A stretch of DNA of 64,000 bases, taken from NCBI GenBank assembly GCA_036346375.1, contig CM070514.1, positions 13,110,463 to 13,174,462 on the forward strand. The letters are read 5' to 3'. The notes beneath the pieces were generated by a model, which was not told the origin of the DNA, did not search any database, and saw only the letters and a list, made by a program, of their open reading frames with translations. Each line of letters starts with the position of its first letter. The stretch's first letter is position 1. Shown piece after piece: positions 20,788-31,613 of this stretch. The stretch is from Guadua angustifolia (taxonomy: Eukaryota > Streptophyta > Magnoliopsida > Poales > Poaceae). Both the position numbers and the translations under genes were made by a program.

Positions 20788-22263
20788 AGAGATGGATGCC
20801 GAGTTTTAGATTGCCGGTGCACTCCTACATGAATTCTCTCTTCTTTTGGTTTGCAACTTGTACAGCAGTCATCTAGTAGGACAACATAATTATGTAGCTC
20901 GTTGCCAGTGTCTGTGATAAATAAGGTCCAATTTTATCTGTGATTCACATGTAAAAATGCACACCAAGACGAAGCGCCATGCTAAATTATAGTGCTGAGT
21001 TTCCCGGAATTTGCCTCTTATACAAAAGGGTATCGGTCAAAAGCGCATGTCTTTACCAAGAAAACTATTTGGGTGTATTTTCTTGGAGACCAACGGTAGC
21101 TATGAACGGCAGCTACTCAGATCTTGTTTGGGAGAGCTGCGGCTGGATTGAAAAACTGCTTTTGATTTATTGGGCTGTAAAACAGCTGTAACTGGCGACT
21201 GTGACTTTTCTTATTATGCTGTTTGGCAAACTAGCTGTTGCAGCTGTAGTTTTTGGGGGCCAACCGAGCGGGGAGGTAACAGCATAGTGAAGTACAGTGG
21301 TGTCCGAGTGAGGAGGTGACGTGAAAGCGGTGAGATAGGGTGGCGGTGGTCAAGCCAAGCCACATCTGAAAAGCTCCTCCTCAGCAGCTTTAGCTTTTGG
21401 GGTGTTTCTGTTGTGGCTTAGCTTTTTAACTGCTTTGTAGTCATTTTGTTTGGAGAAGCTTTTAATCCAAAACTGAAGCAAAACTCTTTAAACAGGGCCT
21501 CAGACTACTGGAGGTTTAAATAAACAATTGAACGTCACTGCTGCAGAGCTGAATTGTTCGGTCCGCATTCAGAGTTTGTGGTGTTAGGTTAGGTAGAAAA
21601 AGTGTATACACATTGCTGTTGCAGACTGCAGTCCTCGACTCCTGCGTGTGGTTTGGTTGGAGTTCCAGACTTCCAGTCGCTTCCGGCCTTTCTTGGAATT
21701 GGCTTCTAAGTTGGTGGAGGAGGTTGACACTACGGTCTGTCTGGGAAAAGCTGTTTTTTTTAAACTAAAAAATAACCGTAGTTTTATAGAAGGCCGTTTG
21801 ATAAATAGTTAATTTTTTAAAATAATAAGCTATAAAAATAGGTCTATTTCAACTTTAAGTTTTTGACTTTTGCTAGTTATATATAGTTTTTAGTTTATAT
21901 CAAAAATCGTTTAAAAATTAAGCTATTGAAGAGCTTTTTTTACTTTTTAGAAACTGAAACTGATTTAAAACCCCACGAGTCCACATCTCCCAACTTTTTC
22001 ATATAATATAAAGATGTAGATTTATCGTATGCCTCCGCGCCCTTACACATGTGCTACCGTATGTATGTGACTGTGCATGATTTCACTCTCATTTCACCGC
22101 CGCAATTATGGAAAGGCAGTAAAATTAAGTTTGCCCCTTCATCGTCCTGAGTTGCAGGGAGGAAACCCAGAAGGAGAACGGCTGCAGACAAGCAAGAACC
22201 GAATCGAAATTCCGACCCGATCAAGATCAGCCGGAGGACCCTGTAACAGAAACCCCTGGGTCG
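20788..22263. other. Upstream region of the receptor pseudogene, no gene seen
   Basis: No credible ORF. The receptor promoter would lie at about 20790-21000 on the minus strand, but I see only a weak TTATTTATC box near 20920. Around 21125-21505, CTTGTTTGGGAGAGCTGC and the reverse complement of AACTCTTTAAACAGGGCC could be eroded MITE ends without a clear duplication. The 21750-22010 stretch is AT-rich. Confidence 0.35.
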
Positions 22264-23581
22264 TAAGGATGTAATCGGATCGGATACGGTCGGATATTGT
22301 TTATCTCGTATCCGTATTCATATTTTTTATCGAATAAGAAGTCAGATACGAATAGTGTCGGATGTGAATCTGAATCTGAATAATACCGGATACTATCACT
22401 TACGAATCGGCGAATACGCACCGGATTCAATACGGGTACGAATATTTTTAGCCGGATAATACGAAAATATAGATCATTTATTGCACATGTAACATCTTGA
22501 ATGGTAGATTACTTATGAGTTATGAATAATTATTGACAAAATATAAAGAAAATAGTACAAGAATTTACTATAGTTGCATTGTACATAATTAAGAATTAAT
22601 AATGAGCGCAGAGAGATTATATAAAAGCTAAATGTAGAGTCATAATAGAATTATCAAAGACAATGGCACTAGCAAATTAGAAGTCACAAACTAGTAAGGT
22701 AAACATGATAGAATCATATAATACCATATATTAAATTTATGCACTACTAATTCTAGTCTACTTAACCAGTTAGGTGCGTGCATGTACGATGTAAGGTAAT
22801 AACACAACCACTCCACCAGTGCACCATTTTGCACTTGTCCACGACACCACCTTAGGAGTGCGCCGGACCGCCGGTGCCGCCTCGGTGCCTCCTCAACTCA
22901 AGTTACTCAGCTCAGCTAAGTTTTATTTGGATTAGGGATTTTAGAGGAGAGAGACTATCAGACTAGTAGAGAATAGAGATAGAGAAAGAGAGCACGAGTG
23001 ATGGATTGGGGATTTTATGTTTTTGGTTTTGGGTCTGCTGCGTGGCAGTGTCGCATTACCTTCAGTTTTGGCCTAGCACCAATGGACAAGCCGGGAAGTA
23101 CGAAGCATGCGGTAAATTTTTGGTTTGGCACCGCACTGGCGCTGTGGTGCACTTGGCGTTGGCACTTTGGTAGTGGCAGTGTGGCACTTGGTAGAATGGT
23201 AGTTGGTACTTGGCACTTGGCAGTTAGCACTGGTACTAGTAGAGTACCAAGAGTGGTATTGGTACACTGGTACTAGTGCCTCCAGACTCTAGTGACTGGT
23301 GCTTTTTGATTGGAAAGTTACAGACTCACAATCTTGAAGAAGTCTTTAAAGTTTTCGGATAATATCCATATTTTATATCCGGATATTATCCGATTATAAA
23401 CTCGGATATTCCTGTATCCGTCGGATAATTACTATCCGTATCCGTATCCTTATCCGAGATAACTATCCTTATCCGTATCCGTATCCGAAAAATTCTTCAA
23501 ATATCAGAAAAACTATCCAAATCGCTATTCGAATTGATTTGGTCGGTCGGTCAGAAAATATCCGTTCCAGTTGCACCCCTA
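22264..23581. mobile_element. Ac-like hAT non-autonomous element (candidate)
   Basis: The left end TAAGGATGTAATCGGATCGG and the right end (reverse complement TAGGGGTGCAACTGGAACGG) form an imperfect inverted repeat. Both subterminal regions are crowded with TATCCG/CGGATA words in many copies (22270-22430 and 23350-23510). Dense short subterminal motifs of this kind are typical of Ac/Ds-like hAT elements, where they bind transposase. There is no transposase ORF. An 8-bp duplication is not evident, so the limits and class remain provisional. Confidence 0.55.
23000..23285. repeat. Degenerate TTGGCACT-rich stretch
   Basis: Words such as TTGGCAC, TGGCACTTGG and TGGTACT recur about a dozen times in irregular spacing between 23040 and 23280, inside the candidate hAT element. 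It is low-complexity DNA rather than a regular array. The ORFs on both strands here are by-products of the composition. Confidence 0.5.
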
Positions 23582-24690
23582 CCCATAGGGATTCCAGAAC
23601 GCTCGCGCTATACGGCTCAATCTGCAACAAAATGCATTATGCGCTGTTTGGAAAGCTAAAATCCTATATAAATTTTGTAGAAATTTCATATGAACCTGTT
23701 TAGTTTCCGAATCGGTAAAATATCCCTCGTTCAAACGGGCTCTAAATTAGCAATTGGCCTGCAAGTGTCTGGATTTTTTCGGGGCGGGTAAGCGGGCTAG
23801 TAGGGCGGCCCACGCCACTCACGCCCAACCCGAAAACACAATGTGTGACAAGAGGTATTTTTATGTTTTTTTAGGTGCATAAAATTTATATAACTTATAT
23901 TAGAAAGAAAAGTATTGAAACACTGCTCGTATGTGACTTGCATTTGGTGGACTAGATATGTGATGGGCCTAGGTGGGCGCTGAAAGAGAACCGTGCTTCC
24001 AAAAGGAGTACCACATCGCTTGAGCAAAGGCAGCGCCTCTCTGTAGCGACTCCATGATTGGAGTCGGTAGCCGGTGTGCAAATATTTCTTGCCAGCTGCA
24101 CTCAGGGTTGTTTGTCTTTTCTTTTGATTTTAGATTCTGATTTAAAAGAAAAATTAAAAATAAACAACTCGATTCTACAAATTGATTCTCACAATCTAGC
24201 TCACGTATATATACTAAAATCCACAATTCACTTCATATGTATATTTAGATTTCAGCTTTGAAAAATTAGATTTTCTACTACCACAATCCAGAATCAACTT
24301 TTAGAGAATCCAAAGCAAAAACACATAGGCCCTCAACCTGCCTGCTGCAACTACTGTAGGTGATGACCGACCAAGGAATAATAAAATCGTGGGAAAATTT
24401 TGCGAGATCTCGGTGAAATAAAAAAACACACAGGCCCTCAACCTGCCTACTGTAGCTACTGTAGGCGATGACCGACCAAAGAATAATAAAATCTTGTGGA
24501 AATTTTGTGAGATCTCGGTGAAATCTCGGATCTCGGCCACTAACGAGATTTCAAATCCCAGATAAATGAAAAAGTATTCAAAATTTTCAAAATGCTATAA
24601 TAACTTCAAAAATCTCAGTGTACCGGACCAAAATTGCTACAAAACATATTGTATTTGATGTTTTTAGTTTCGGATTTTAACCGGGTGAGA
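23582..24690. other. Intergenic DNA with a local duplication, no gene seen
   Basis: No supported coding sequence. The DNA is mostly AT-rich, with a ~104-bp duplication at 24315-24523 described separately. Words like GAGATCTCGGTGAAAT link it to the repeat family at 8720-8860 and 25740-25860. Confidence 0.4.
24315..24523. repeat. Tandem duplication, ~104-bp unit, two copies
   Basis: The text GGCCCTCAACCTGCCTxCTG ... GATGACCGACCAA ... GAGATCTCGGTGAAAT occurs twice back to back with about 10% difference. The minus-strand ORF over it simply encodes the repeated unit twice and has no recognisable domain. Confidence 0.75.
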
Positions 24691-24774
24691 CGTAGATGAG
24701 TTGGCAGGCTCACTTAGGTCTTAGCATTGCAGACTTCGAGAGGTCGCTGGTTCGATTCCGGTCGAAGGCAACCC
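24691..24774 (+). pseudogene. tRNA-like sequence 1 (SINE head or tRNA remnant)
   Basis: GATGAGTTGGCAGGCT resembles a Pol III box A. GGTTCGATTCC (24749-24759) is a perfect box B/T-loop inside a short stem, CTGG...CCGG. A T run follows. The acceptor stem does not close, so this is not a functional tRNA. Confidence 0.5.
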
Positions 24775-24835
24775 TTTTTTCGGACATCTAACCATCCAAG
24801 ACTTATATAAAAAGGATATGCAATTATGATAATAA

Positions 24836-24907
24836 GTAGCCCTAGCTTGGTTGGTAGAAAGCTTGGCTTGCATAGAAGAGGTCTTAAGGATCGAGTTTTC
24901 TTCCTCC
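24836..24907 (+). pseudogene. tRNA-Ala-like remnant 2
   Basis: The order GTAGCCCTAGCTTGGTTGGT, then GCTTGGCTTGCATAG, then GAGGTCTTAAGGATCGAG, ending TCCTCCA, parallels tRNA-Ala (box A, TGC anticodon region, degenerate box B, CCA-like end). Several stem mismatches make it a remnant or a SINE head. Confidence 0.5.
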
Positions 24908-25050
24908 AGGAATGCTTCTGCTCGACCTAATAGCAAGGCCAAAATTTTTAGCTAGAAATATCTGAATAGGCCTTCCTTTACATACCAATACCTCCTATCA
25001 AGACAATAATCACCTTAATGATTAAAATCATTCCTCATATTGATCAGTAA

Positions 25051-25099
25051 AGGTTTGCTTAGCATGCGAGAGGTCCTGCTTTCGATCCCCTCATCTCCA
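25051..25099 (+). pseudogene. 3' half of a tRNA-Ala(AGC)-like sequence
   Basis: GCTTAGCATGCGAGAGGTCC followed by TTCGATCCCC and TCATCTCCA matches the anticodon arm (AGC), variable loop, T arm and 3' strand of plant tRNA-Ala. The 5' half is missing. Confidence 0.6.
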
Positions 25100-25130
25100 A
25101 ATTTTTTTGCTCAAAAAATTGAAGTGTTAA

Positions 25131-25204
25131 ACCTAGGATTCAAAACCGTGCCTACTTAGCCAAGAGCACTAGAACTAGCGCCTTCAACCAACTAAGCCAA
25201 CCCC
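25131..25204 (-). pseudogene. tRNA-like remnant 4, opposite strand
   Basis: On the minus strand, TTGGCTTAGTTGGTTGAAGG gives box A and GGTTTTGAATCC a near box B. A possible anticodon stem (GCGCTAG...CTAGTGC) lies between them. The acceptor stem is poor, so it is a remnant or SINE head. Confidence 0.45.
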
Positions 25205-25250
25205 ATGTCTTTGTTTTCTGAGAGATCCAAGCCTAATTGAAGTAACCTAA

Positions 25251-25545
25251 GGGCATGTACAGTGGTATAGACAGCAGCTGTCTATAATATATCTCCACAT
25301 CATCTATAGACAACACTAAAAATAACTCATACAATGGATCGGCTATATAGTACATGCGTAATGTTCTCTCATCCAAATAATGATCGCTCTATACAATGGT
25401 ACATAAAATAGAAAGTTGTCTATAAAACCGTCTGTTAAATAGTAGACAACAGCTTTCTCTCTCCTTCTTCTCTCTCATCCACATCATCTAAAATCCTAGG
25501 TGGCATAGTCTTACAGACAGTTGACATGTACCATTGTACATGCCC
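25251..25545. mobile_element. Tourist/PIF-type MITE with TAA duplication
   Basis: The ends GGGCATGTACAGTGGT and (reverse complement) GGGCATGTACAATGGT are near-identical inverted repeats. TAA flanks both sides (25248-25250 and 25546-25548). It is 295 bp, non-coding and AT-rich inside. Target and ends fit PIF/Harbinger MITEs of grasses. Confidence 0.85.
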
Positions 25546-25574
25546 TAAGTGAAGCATCGTCAAGAGCCATCTTC

Positions 25575-25880
25575 ACTACCAGAAACACTATCAGAATTTT
25601 TAAAAATTCATTAGGCTTGATTATCATTTGAAAATTTTATGAGAACATTAGTGATACATTAAGATCATCCACAAAAATTTTCAAAAATTTTCTAACATCA
25701 TTTGTAATATTTTTCATTTTGTTCAAATTTGCCAAGATTTCGGCAAATCTCAGTGAGATCTCAGAAATCTCGGCTCAAAAAAATTCCAGATTTGAATTTT
25801 ACTTTTTGGATTTCATCCAAAATAACGAGATTTCACTGAAATTTCGGATTTCGGAGGGTGACGGGATATAAACCGAAAAC
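25575..25880. repeat. Second copy of the AT-rich repeat seen at 7846-8870
   Basis: It shares the run CACTATCAGAATTTTTAAAA, then TTTTATGAGAACATT and the GGCAAATCTC/GAGATCTC tail with the units near 8 kb, in the same order and strand. It is a dispersed non-coding repeat of unknown class. Confidence 0.6.
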
Positions 25881-26430
25881 TAAATTTGAAACCTTGCCAC
25901 CAACTGTTGTTTCACCTATTGGCAGTTATTCTTTTGTATTTAGGGCTTGTTTGTTTTTGCTGTGGATTCTAGCCCTAAATGCTTAATGAAAAACAAACAA
26001 CTTAATTCTAAAAATCAATTTTTATAATCTTGCCCATCCATATACACTAGAATGCACAATCCACTTTATATACGTTTATGTAGATTCTGAGAAATACAAA
26101 TATGAGAATGCCATTGAAAGTTTTAAGTAATTACCCACCAAATGCTATACTAGAATTCAGAATCTAGAATTAGCTTATGTAAAGCTACGATCAAGAATTG
26201 CATGACGCACGCAAAGTGTTCGACGGATTGCATGTAGAGTAGCAACCTTTCCTTCGCTTCTTTCTTTCTATTTTAGAGAGGACAGTCTTTCCTTACTTGT
26301 TGTAGCGTTCGCAATATCGTTAGGAAAATCGTTTACAGATCTTTGGAAAATTTAGGGGCAAGAATTGTTTTGCTGGTTTTCTGGATCATTTCTTGAGTGG
26401 ATTGTTGCACAGAGCTAACTTGTTTCTTTA
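25881..26430. other. Intergenic DNA, no feature seen
   Basis: No supported ORF. GGGCTTGTTTGTTTTTGC at about 25943 looks like one Tourist-type end preceded by TTTA, but a matching opposite end was not found. Confidence 0.35.
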
Positions 26431-26886
26431 GGGGCTGTCTGGTTACTGTATGCACAGAGATTTACATCTACAAATACATAATCTTATCTTTTTCTTATGT
26501 TTGGTTGCCTGCATATAGTTTTGAGTCTAATTCTCGAATGCAATTAAGATTCTCCATGCAGCACATAGCAGTCTCGTGTTCTGCGCAAAGGGCCACAGCC
26601 ACAATAGCAAATCATGCATGCGGTGCACGTGGGTATGTAAGTTTTTCTTTTTTTTCTTTTTTGTTTATATCTTTTGATTAGCATCTCCGATTACCAAATC
26701 GATTTCAAAAATGAGTTTCTGACATTTTTTTGAACAAAACTAGACCACACTTGCTATATAAATTTTAAAATACCTGCCTACTAAACACTCAACCAAACAC
26801 CGTCTTTTGCATCTGTGCATCCCATATCCTATCGGTCGGTGAGTCGAATGGATCGGGCTAGTAAGAGAAGGCAACCAAACAGCCCC
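26431..26886. mobile_element. Tourist/PIF-type MITE with TTA duplication
   Basis: The ends GGGGCTGTCTGGTTACTG and (reverse complement) GGGGCTGTTTGGTTGCC are inverted copies. TTA flanks both sides (26428-26430 and 26887-26889). Length is 456 bp. The small ORF at 26397-26681 crosses the element edge and is chance. Confidence 0.82.
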
Positions 26887-29179
26887 TTAGTATCACCGTG
26901 CGTACTGTGTAATCATGTCAGTTTGCAAGTTAGAAAATTTGGTGTGCCAACTTGATGGCTACAGCGCAGGCAAGCTGTATATCTGACAAATTCTAATTTA
27001 TTGTGGCCTTAACTCGAGTCTTCGACTAAATAAAGTTGTAATAAGTGCTCAAGCAAAACGTGTTTCGTTAAAGGTCGACGCTGGAGATTAATTGATGAAA
27101 TTATATTTAAAGCCTCGTCTGTATCATGCTTTTAGAAAATAGAAAAAGATGAGTTTTATATATACTAGTAGAGTGACTGCGTTGCAATGGAGTCCGAAGA
27201 GGGTGTGACATATATATAATCAAATATGATCTTAAACTGTACAATAAACATCAATTTTTTCTTAGTCATATTTAGTAAGAAGAACTGTACAGTGGACATT
27301 AATGAACACTCACTAATTCATGGACACGTTATTAACGTGGCAGCATGGCATTACAGGTACCCTTAAAACTAATGATTTTCAACATCCTTTTTGTTCATTT
27401 GGGAACATAAAAACAATAAGAAATTTCAGATGAAATGAGTCTGCGTATGCATTTTCTTTACAGAGTTTTATGAAAGAGAGAGGAATTAGGTGTCGTACTG
27501 TTAAGCTGAAATTGTCCCTCTCCCCTGTTCAATATCACAACCATAACCACATCACTTCATATTTCAAAATAAGTCCCATGGTGACGAAAGAAAGTTCCTT
27601 TGATTAGTAAAACTAAACAAATGATCGCACAGAACAAAATACACAATGTGGGATTATCCCAGGTTTACCCAGGTGTGGCTTGCTTGTTGTCAAACTCCAG
27701 TAGCATGGATAGATGGAATGTGATCCAGCTCAACCTCTCCAAAGTCTAAACATGTTGACTCACTCCTAAAATCGGTGAAACTTTTACATAAGCATCGTCT
27801 CAAAAATACTTGGTAGCATCTGAAAAGAGAAAATAAATATTCAAATACGAACTGCAGAGAGTTAGGGATATGTAACTTCGAAAAACTGCAAGCTGTTTTT
27901 ATGTGCTACCGTCAAAAACCCAGCACGGTCGCAGGCTAAGTCCTTTTCTGCAAATACACTGTCACAAAAACATAATTAGATAAAAAGAAAGAAGCTAGCA
28001 TGTTGACACATGTTAGCATGCTAACTCCTTTCCTAATGATTTTAGTGACACTGTTGTTCGACACTAACAAGAAACCACATTAAACCGCTGCCTTGTGCTA
28101 TAATTTACAATATGAAGTCACCATTCTAAAAAAATAGAAGAATAGCACCACTACGCTGAGCATACAAATGCCATGTGAGTGAATATGGAAAATAACATCG
28201 CAGAAATCCTCGAGCACTAAAGGTGAAAGATGGTACCATAAGAATGGAGACATGCGGTCCTGAGGAGTATCTGTTCATGGAGGACTAAATCAGTGTGGCT
28301 GATCAGACCGGTATCACTCCCGCCACGATAGTGCCGTAGGTGAGAAATCCGAACCCAACGTAGTCCAATGCTTTCCGCCTGGATTAACCTGGGAAAGCGA
28401 GCTCTATGCCATCTGTAGTTTGAGAATATAACATGGAATAGTACGCATAAGCCATTAGAATGGAACATATATATTAAAAATTAAATGGCAACCTCAGACA
28501 TACATAACTATGTACAAAAAATACCAGCAAGGAGATGGAATAGGATTTGCATGAGCGCAGGAACATGCCCATCAAGTGGTTACCAAAAGGAAATACGCAT
28601 ACCAATAATTTGACGTTCGATACCAAAATATCAGTCTAACCTCAGTGCAAACATGTTACCTCTAATCATTATCAAATAAAATGGTAAACAGAGAACTTAT
28701 GCAGATAATCATCGTCAGGGTTTGAGTTTCGAACCCAATAATTATGTTTATCTCATAGTCACCCCTCTTAAAAGAGTTGAGAGATTCCGATTATCTCATA
28801 GTCACCCCTCTCAAAAGAGTTGAGATATTCCGAGTAAAAGGAAAACTTATTCCTTAGATATGTTGAGCCGTTTAAAATCATAGAACGAAGAGAAGAGGTT
28901 GCTTATCTGTTTGAGTTGTATTAATGTTTTGTCGGAATCTATGATGTGTTCTACGTGTTTGCAAGAGGATCTCACTTACAAGGAGCGGCCTGTCAAAGTT
29001 TTAGAAATAACAGAGCGTATAAGGAGAAACAAGACCATTTGCTTTTGCAAAGTCCAGTGAAGCCACAATTCAGAGGAGAAAGCTACTTGAGAATGTGAAG
29101 AGGATCTAAAGGCCGAATTCCCCACCTACCCTAGCCAACCTAAATCCTGGGATCGAGATTCCTTTTAAGGGTGTAGGAT
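26887..29179. other. Gene-poor intergenic DNA
   Basis: No credible gene. ORFs such as 28217-28468 (-) lack domains. A 43-bp tandem duplication lies at 28748-28833. ACTAGTAGAGTGACTGCG near 27164 resembles a phrase common at the ends of grass DNA elements, but I cannot delimit an element. Confidence 0.4.
28748..28833. repeat. 43-bp tandem duplication
   Basis: Two adjacent copies of a unit beginning TTATCTCATAGTCACCCCTC, with few differences. Each copy holds a short hairpin (CTCTTAAAAGAG or CTCTCAAAAGAG). Confidence 0.85.
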
Positions 29180-30900
29180 TGTAACATCTTACAATTTTCA
29201 TATTGTTGTTTAAATATTTATTTCTAATTTTCTGAATTTTTTTCATAAATTTTCTAGAAAAAGGGTTTTCCTATTTTCAGATTTATAAAATAATTTGTTT
29301 TAGAAAAATTAAATCAAAATATTTTTAAAATAATTTTATTAACTCCAAAATGTCTTAGTGTATTTTTAAGAATTTTTAGAATTTGTTAATCATTTTTCTA
29401 TTTTCTAAATGCCTTCTTATTTTTAGTAATTAGATTAATTCAAAAATTAGAAAAATTCCACTGTAACACTTGGGACCTAACCCCCACATGTCAGGCCTCA
29501 TATTCAACCTCTAGAGAATGTGTTCTCTATTTCCTCCATGGATGAGTTTGGAAGCTTCAAAATCTTTCAAATCCTTCTCCGTTTCTTTTTCAAATTTTGT
29601 GGATTACCTTATCCTCATCTAACCAACCCATTTGCTAGCCAATTCCCCTCTTTTTTGCGTGAAAATCACGTTTTTCCCAGTTCGGACATAGTCATGTTCG
29701 TGTTGGATTCTATCTCTCCGAACGTCCCTAGGGCTATATAAGGTAAGCACCGCGACCACCTCTCCTTGTTCAACCCATTACTTCGCTCGTTCCTTGTTTT
29801 GATGCCCTCGTTTTCCCAAAACGCCACAAAGTCCCGAAGACCATCGTTAACATTGCCTGACATGTCCTCACAAGCTTCCCATCACCTCGGACCTCCTTTT
29901 CCTGAACCGTTCGTGTCACGTCATGTTGCCTATCGTCCAGAAGGTAGCCCCTCAATAAATTTCGAGTTTGCCACATTGTGTGCAATGAATTTTGTGATTT
30001 GTCTTCAATAGATGAGTTGTGTTCTTCGCTCTGTCGCACCGTCATGTCGGCCCCATTGTCGCCACTGGCGAGTTCACCTCATTGCGAGCTTCCCCCATGC
30101 TCCCCTTGGTTCGGTCAGAGCCCTTGCACCATGGCTCAGCTATGCTTGTTGGTTCTATGTTGGCCGGCCAGAAGTGTGCAGCCAAAGTATAGTCCAAAAG
30201 CCACATGCTAGCAATCGAGCTTCTTTCGAAATTGGCATAATTTAACATAAAATAATTTTATTTACCATTTAAGTGGTTATTTCAAATTCAAGCTAACAAG
30301 CCACTATTAACCATAGCCTTATTAACTTTTTTAGCTCGAAATAGACTCATTTCAATCCTGAACCTATTAAGTAATGTAATTGAAGAAATTTTGGTTCGAG
30401 CCTCAACGAGCTTTTTTGCCAGCCCTAGCCATGTCCAGGAAAGAGATAAGGAAGAAAAAACAAAGAAAAGAAAAAATAAAAATAAAATAAAAGAATTTTT
30501 ATGAAAATTTAAAAATCAAAGATGACATCATAATTTTGATTTTTCTTTATAAAAATAATTTCAAAAACTTCAAAAAAAAATCTTTTTTATGGTTTCTTTG
30601 ATTTTAATCTTCTAGAAGCCCATTCTCCTTCGTATGAGCTCTGATTGAGGAGATTCAAATTTTCTAAATTTTTATAAGATCAATCTCTTCATTCTAGAGC
30701 TATTTATTTTTAATTTGGAGTTTTTTTATTTTTTGTTTGTTGTTTATTTGTATTTGTTGTTTCATTTTCGATAGACGTTAATCCCTAGAGAGTAAGTGAA
30801 GGATTTGAAGATCAGAACTCAGCAACAGTATACAAGGCAAGTTGTAACCTTTGATCATATTGAACATATATTCACAAAAGTACTTTCTCTTATACAAATT
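29180..30900 (+). mobile_element. LTR-like unit A, left part (split by element N)
   Basis: It starts TGTAACATCTTACAA and shows an LTR-like layout: an AT-rich start, a GC-richer middle with a TATA box (GGGCTATATAAGG at about 29730), then an AT-rich tract. Its right end (30800-30900) and the continuation at 42590-43870 match unit B (49400-50900) phrase for phrase, for example AGTTGTAACCTTTGATCATA. Total length without N is about 3.0 kb, like B (3.18 kb). I read it as a solo LTR of a gypsy family with very long LTRs. Small ORFs (29520-30240) have no domain. Confidence 0.65.
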
Positions 30901-31593
30901 TGTCGGGGATTGAATATCTTGTGCCAGTCACGACCATTGAAGCCCTACGCCCGACCTTTCATGCTCTCGCCCAATCTGTGGCAAAAAGACCGACCTTGGC
31001 TAGCAGGCTCATGGGGCTACCCGTCCCGAAACAAGCCAAGCTCGGGGCTCGCATGACAAGCGACGTGGCATTAAATGCCTTGGCTCGAGAATCGCCACTT
31101 GGGATCTGTGGCCTGCCACGGTCGCGCCGCCTTAGTCTCGCCCATTGTTCCCACGTCGCGTGGTACCGGGGAGTGGCAGCGGCTCTTGCAGCTCCGTCCT
31201 CCAAGATGGCGCCCCCGTATTAACTACCTTGTCTCCTGTAAATCCTCTATAAATACCCCCTCGCACGGTGTGTTCTAGGTTGGACTTTTTTACGCACCAC
31301 TCATACTCAGGCAAGCTTGTTCACTAGAGCCCTTAGGCCAGTTCAAGGCTCCTCCGAGCAAGCACATTGTAACCACTCCATACTCATTATTGAATCCACT
31401 GGACGTAGGGTTATTATCTCCTCCGTGAGAGGCGAACGGATCAACGCCCGTGTGTTTCTGTTGTCTTATCCGCTCCAATCCGTATCCCGGCATACCCTCA
31501 GACATTATACCCCTTTGCAGAAAAGGGGCCCAGGTTGATCCCTCATTCAACTAAGTAAGCTCGGCGAAGGACCCCTGTCCCGAATCGCCGACA
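30901..31593 (+). repeat. 5' LTR of element N
   Basis: Starts TGTCGGGGATTGAA and ends CGAATCGCCGACA. It has a clear TATA box (TCTATAAATACC at about 31246) followed by the expected transcribed part. The last ~350 bp are almost identical to the 3' LTR. Confidence 0.9.
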
Positions 31594-31595
31594 GC

Positions 31596-31613
31596 TGGCG
31601 CCGTCCGTGGGGA
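31596..31613 (+). other. Primer binding site of element N
   Basis: TGGCGCCGTCCGTGGGGA lies two bases inside the 5' LTR. TGGCGCC-type sites like this are usual in TAT-clade gypsy elements. The exact tRNA is not determined here. Confidence 0.7.

Noticed and set aside
24301..24540. Minus-strand ORF with an internally repeated peptide
   Set aside because: The peptide repeat is just the ~104-bp DNA duplication; no domain and no context for a gene.
28217..28468. Minus-strand ORF of 83 codons as a small gene
   Set aside because: No domain, no promoter or splice context, average-length chance ORF.
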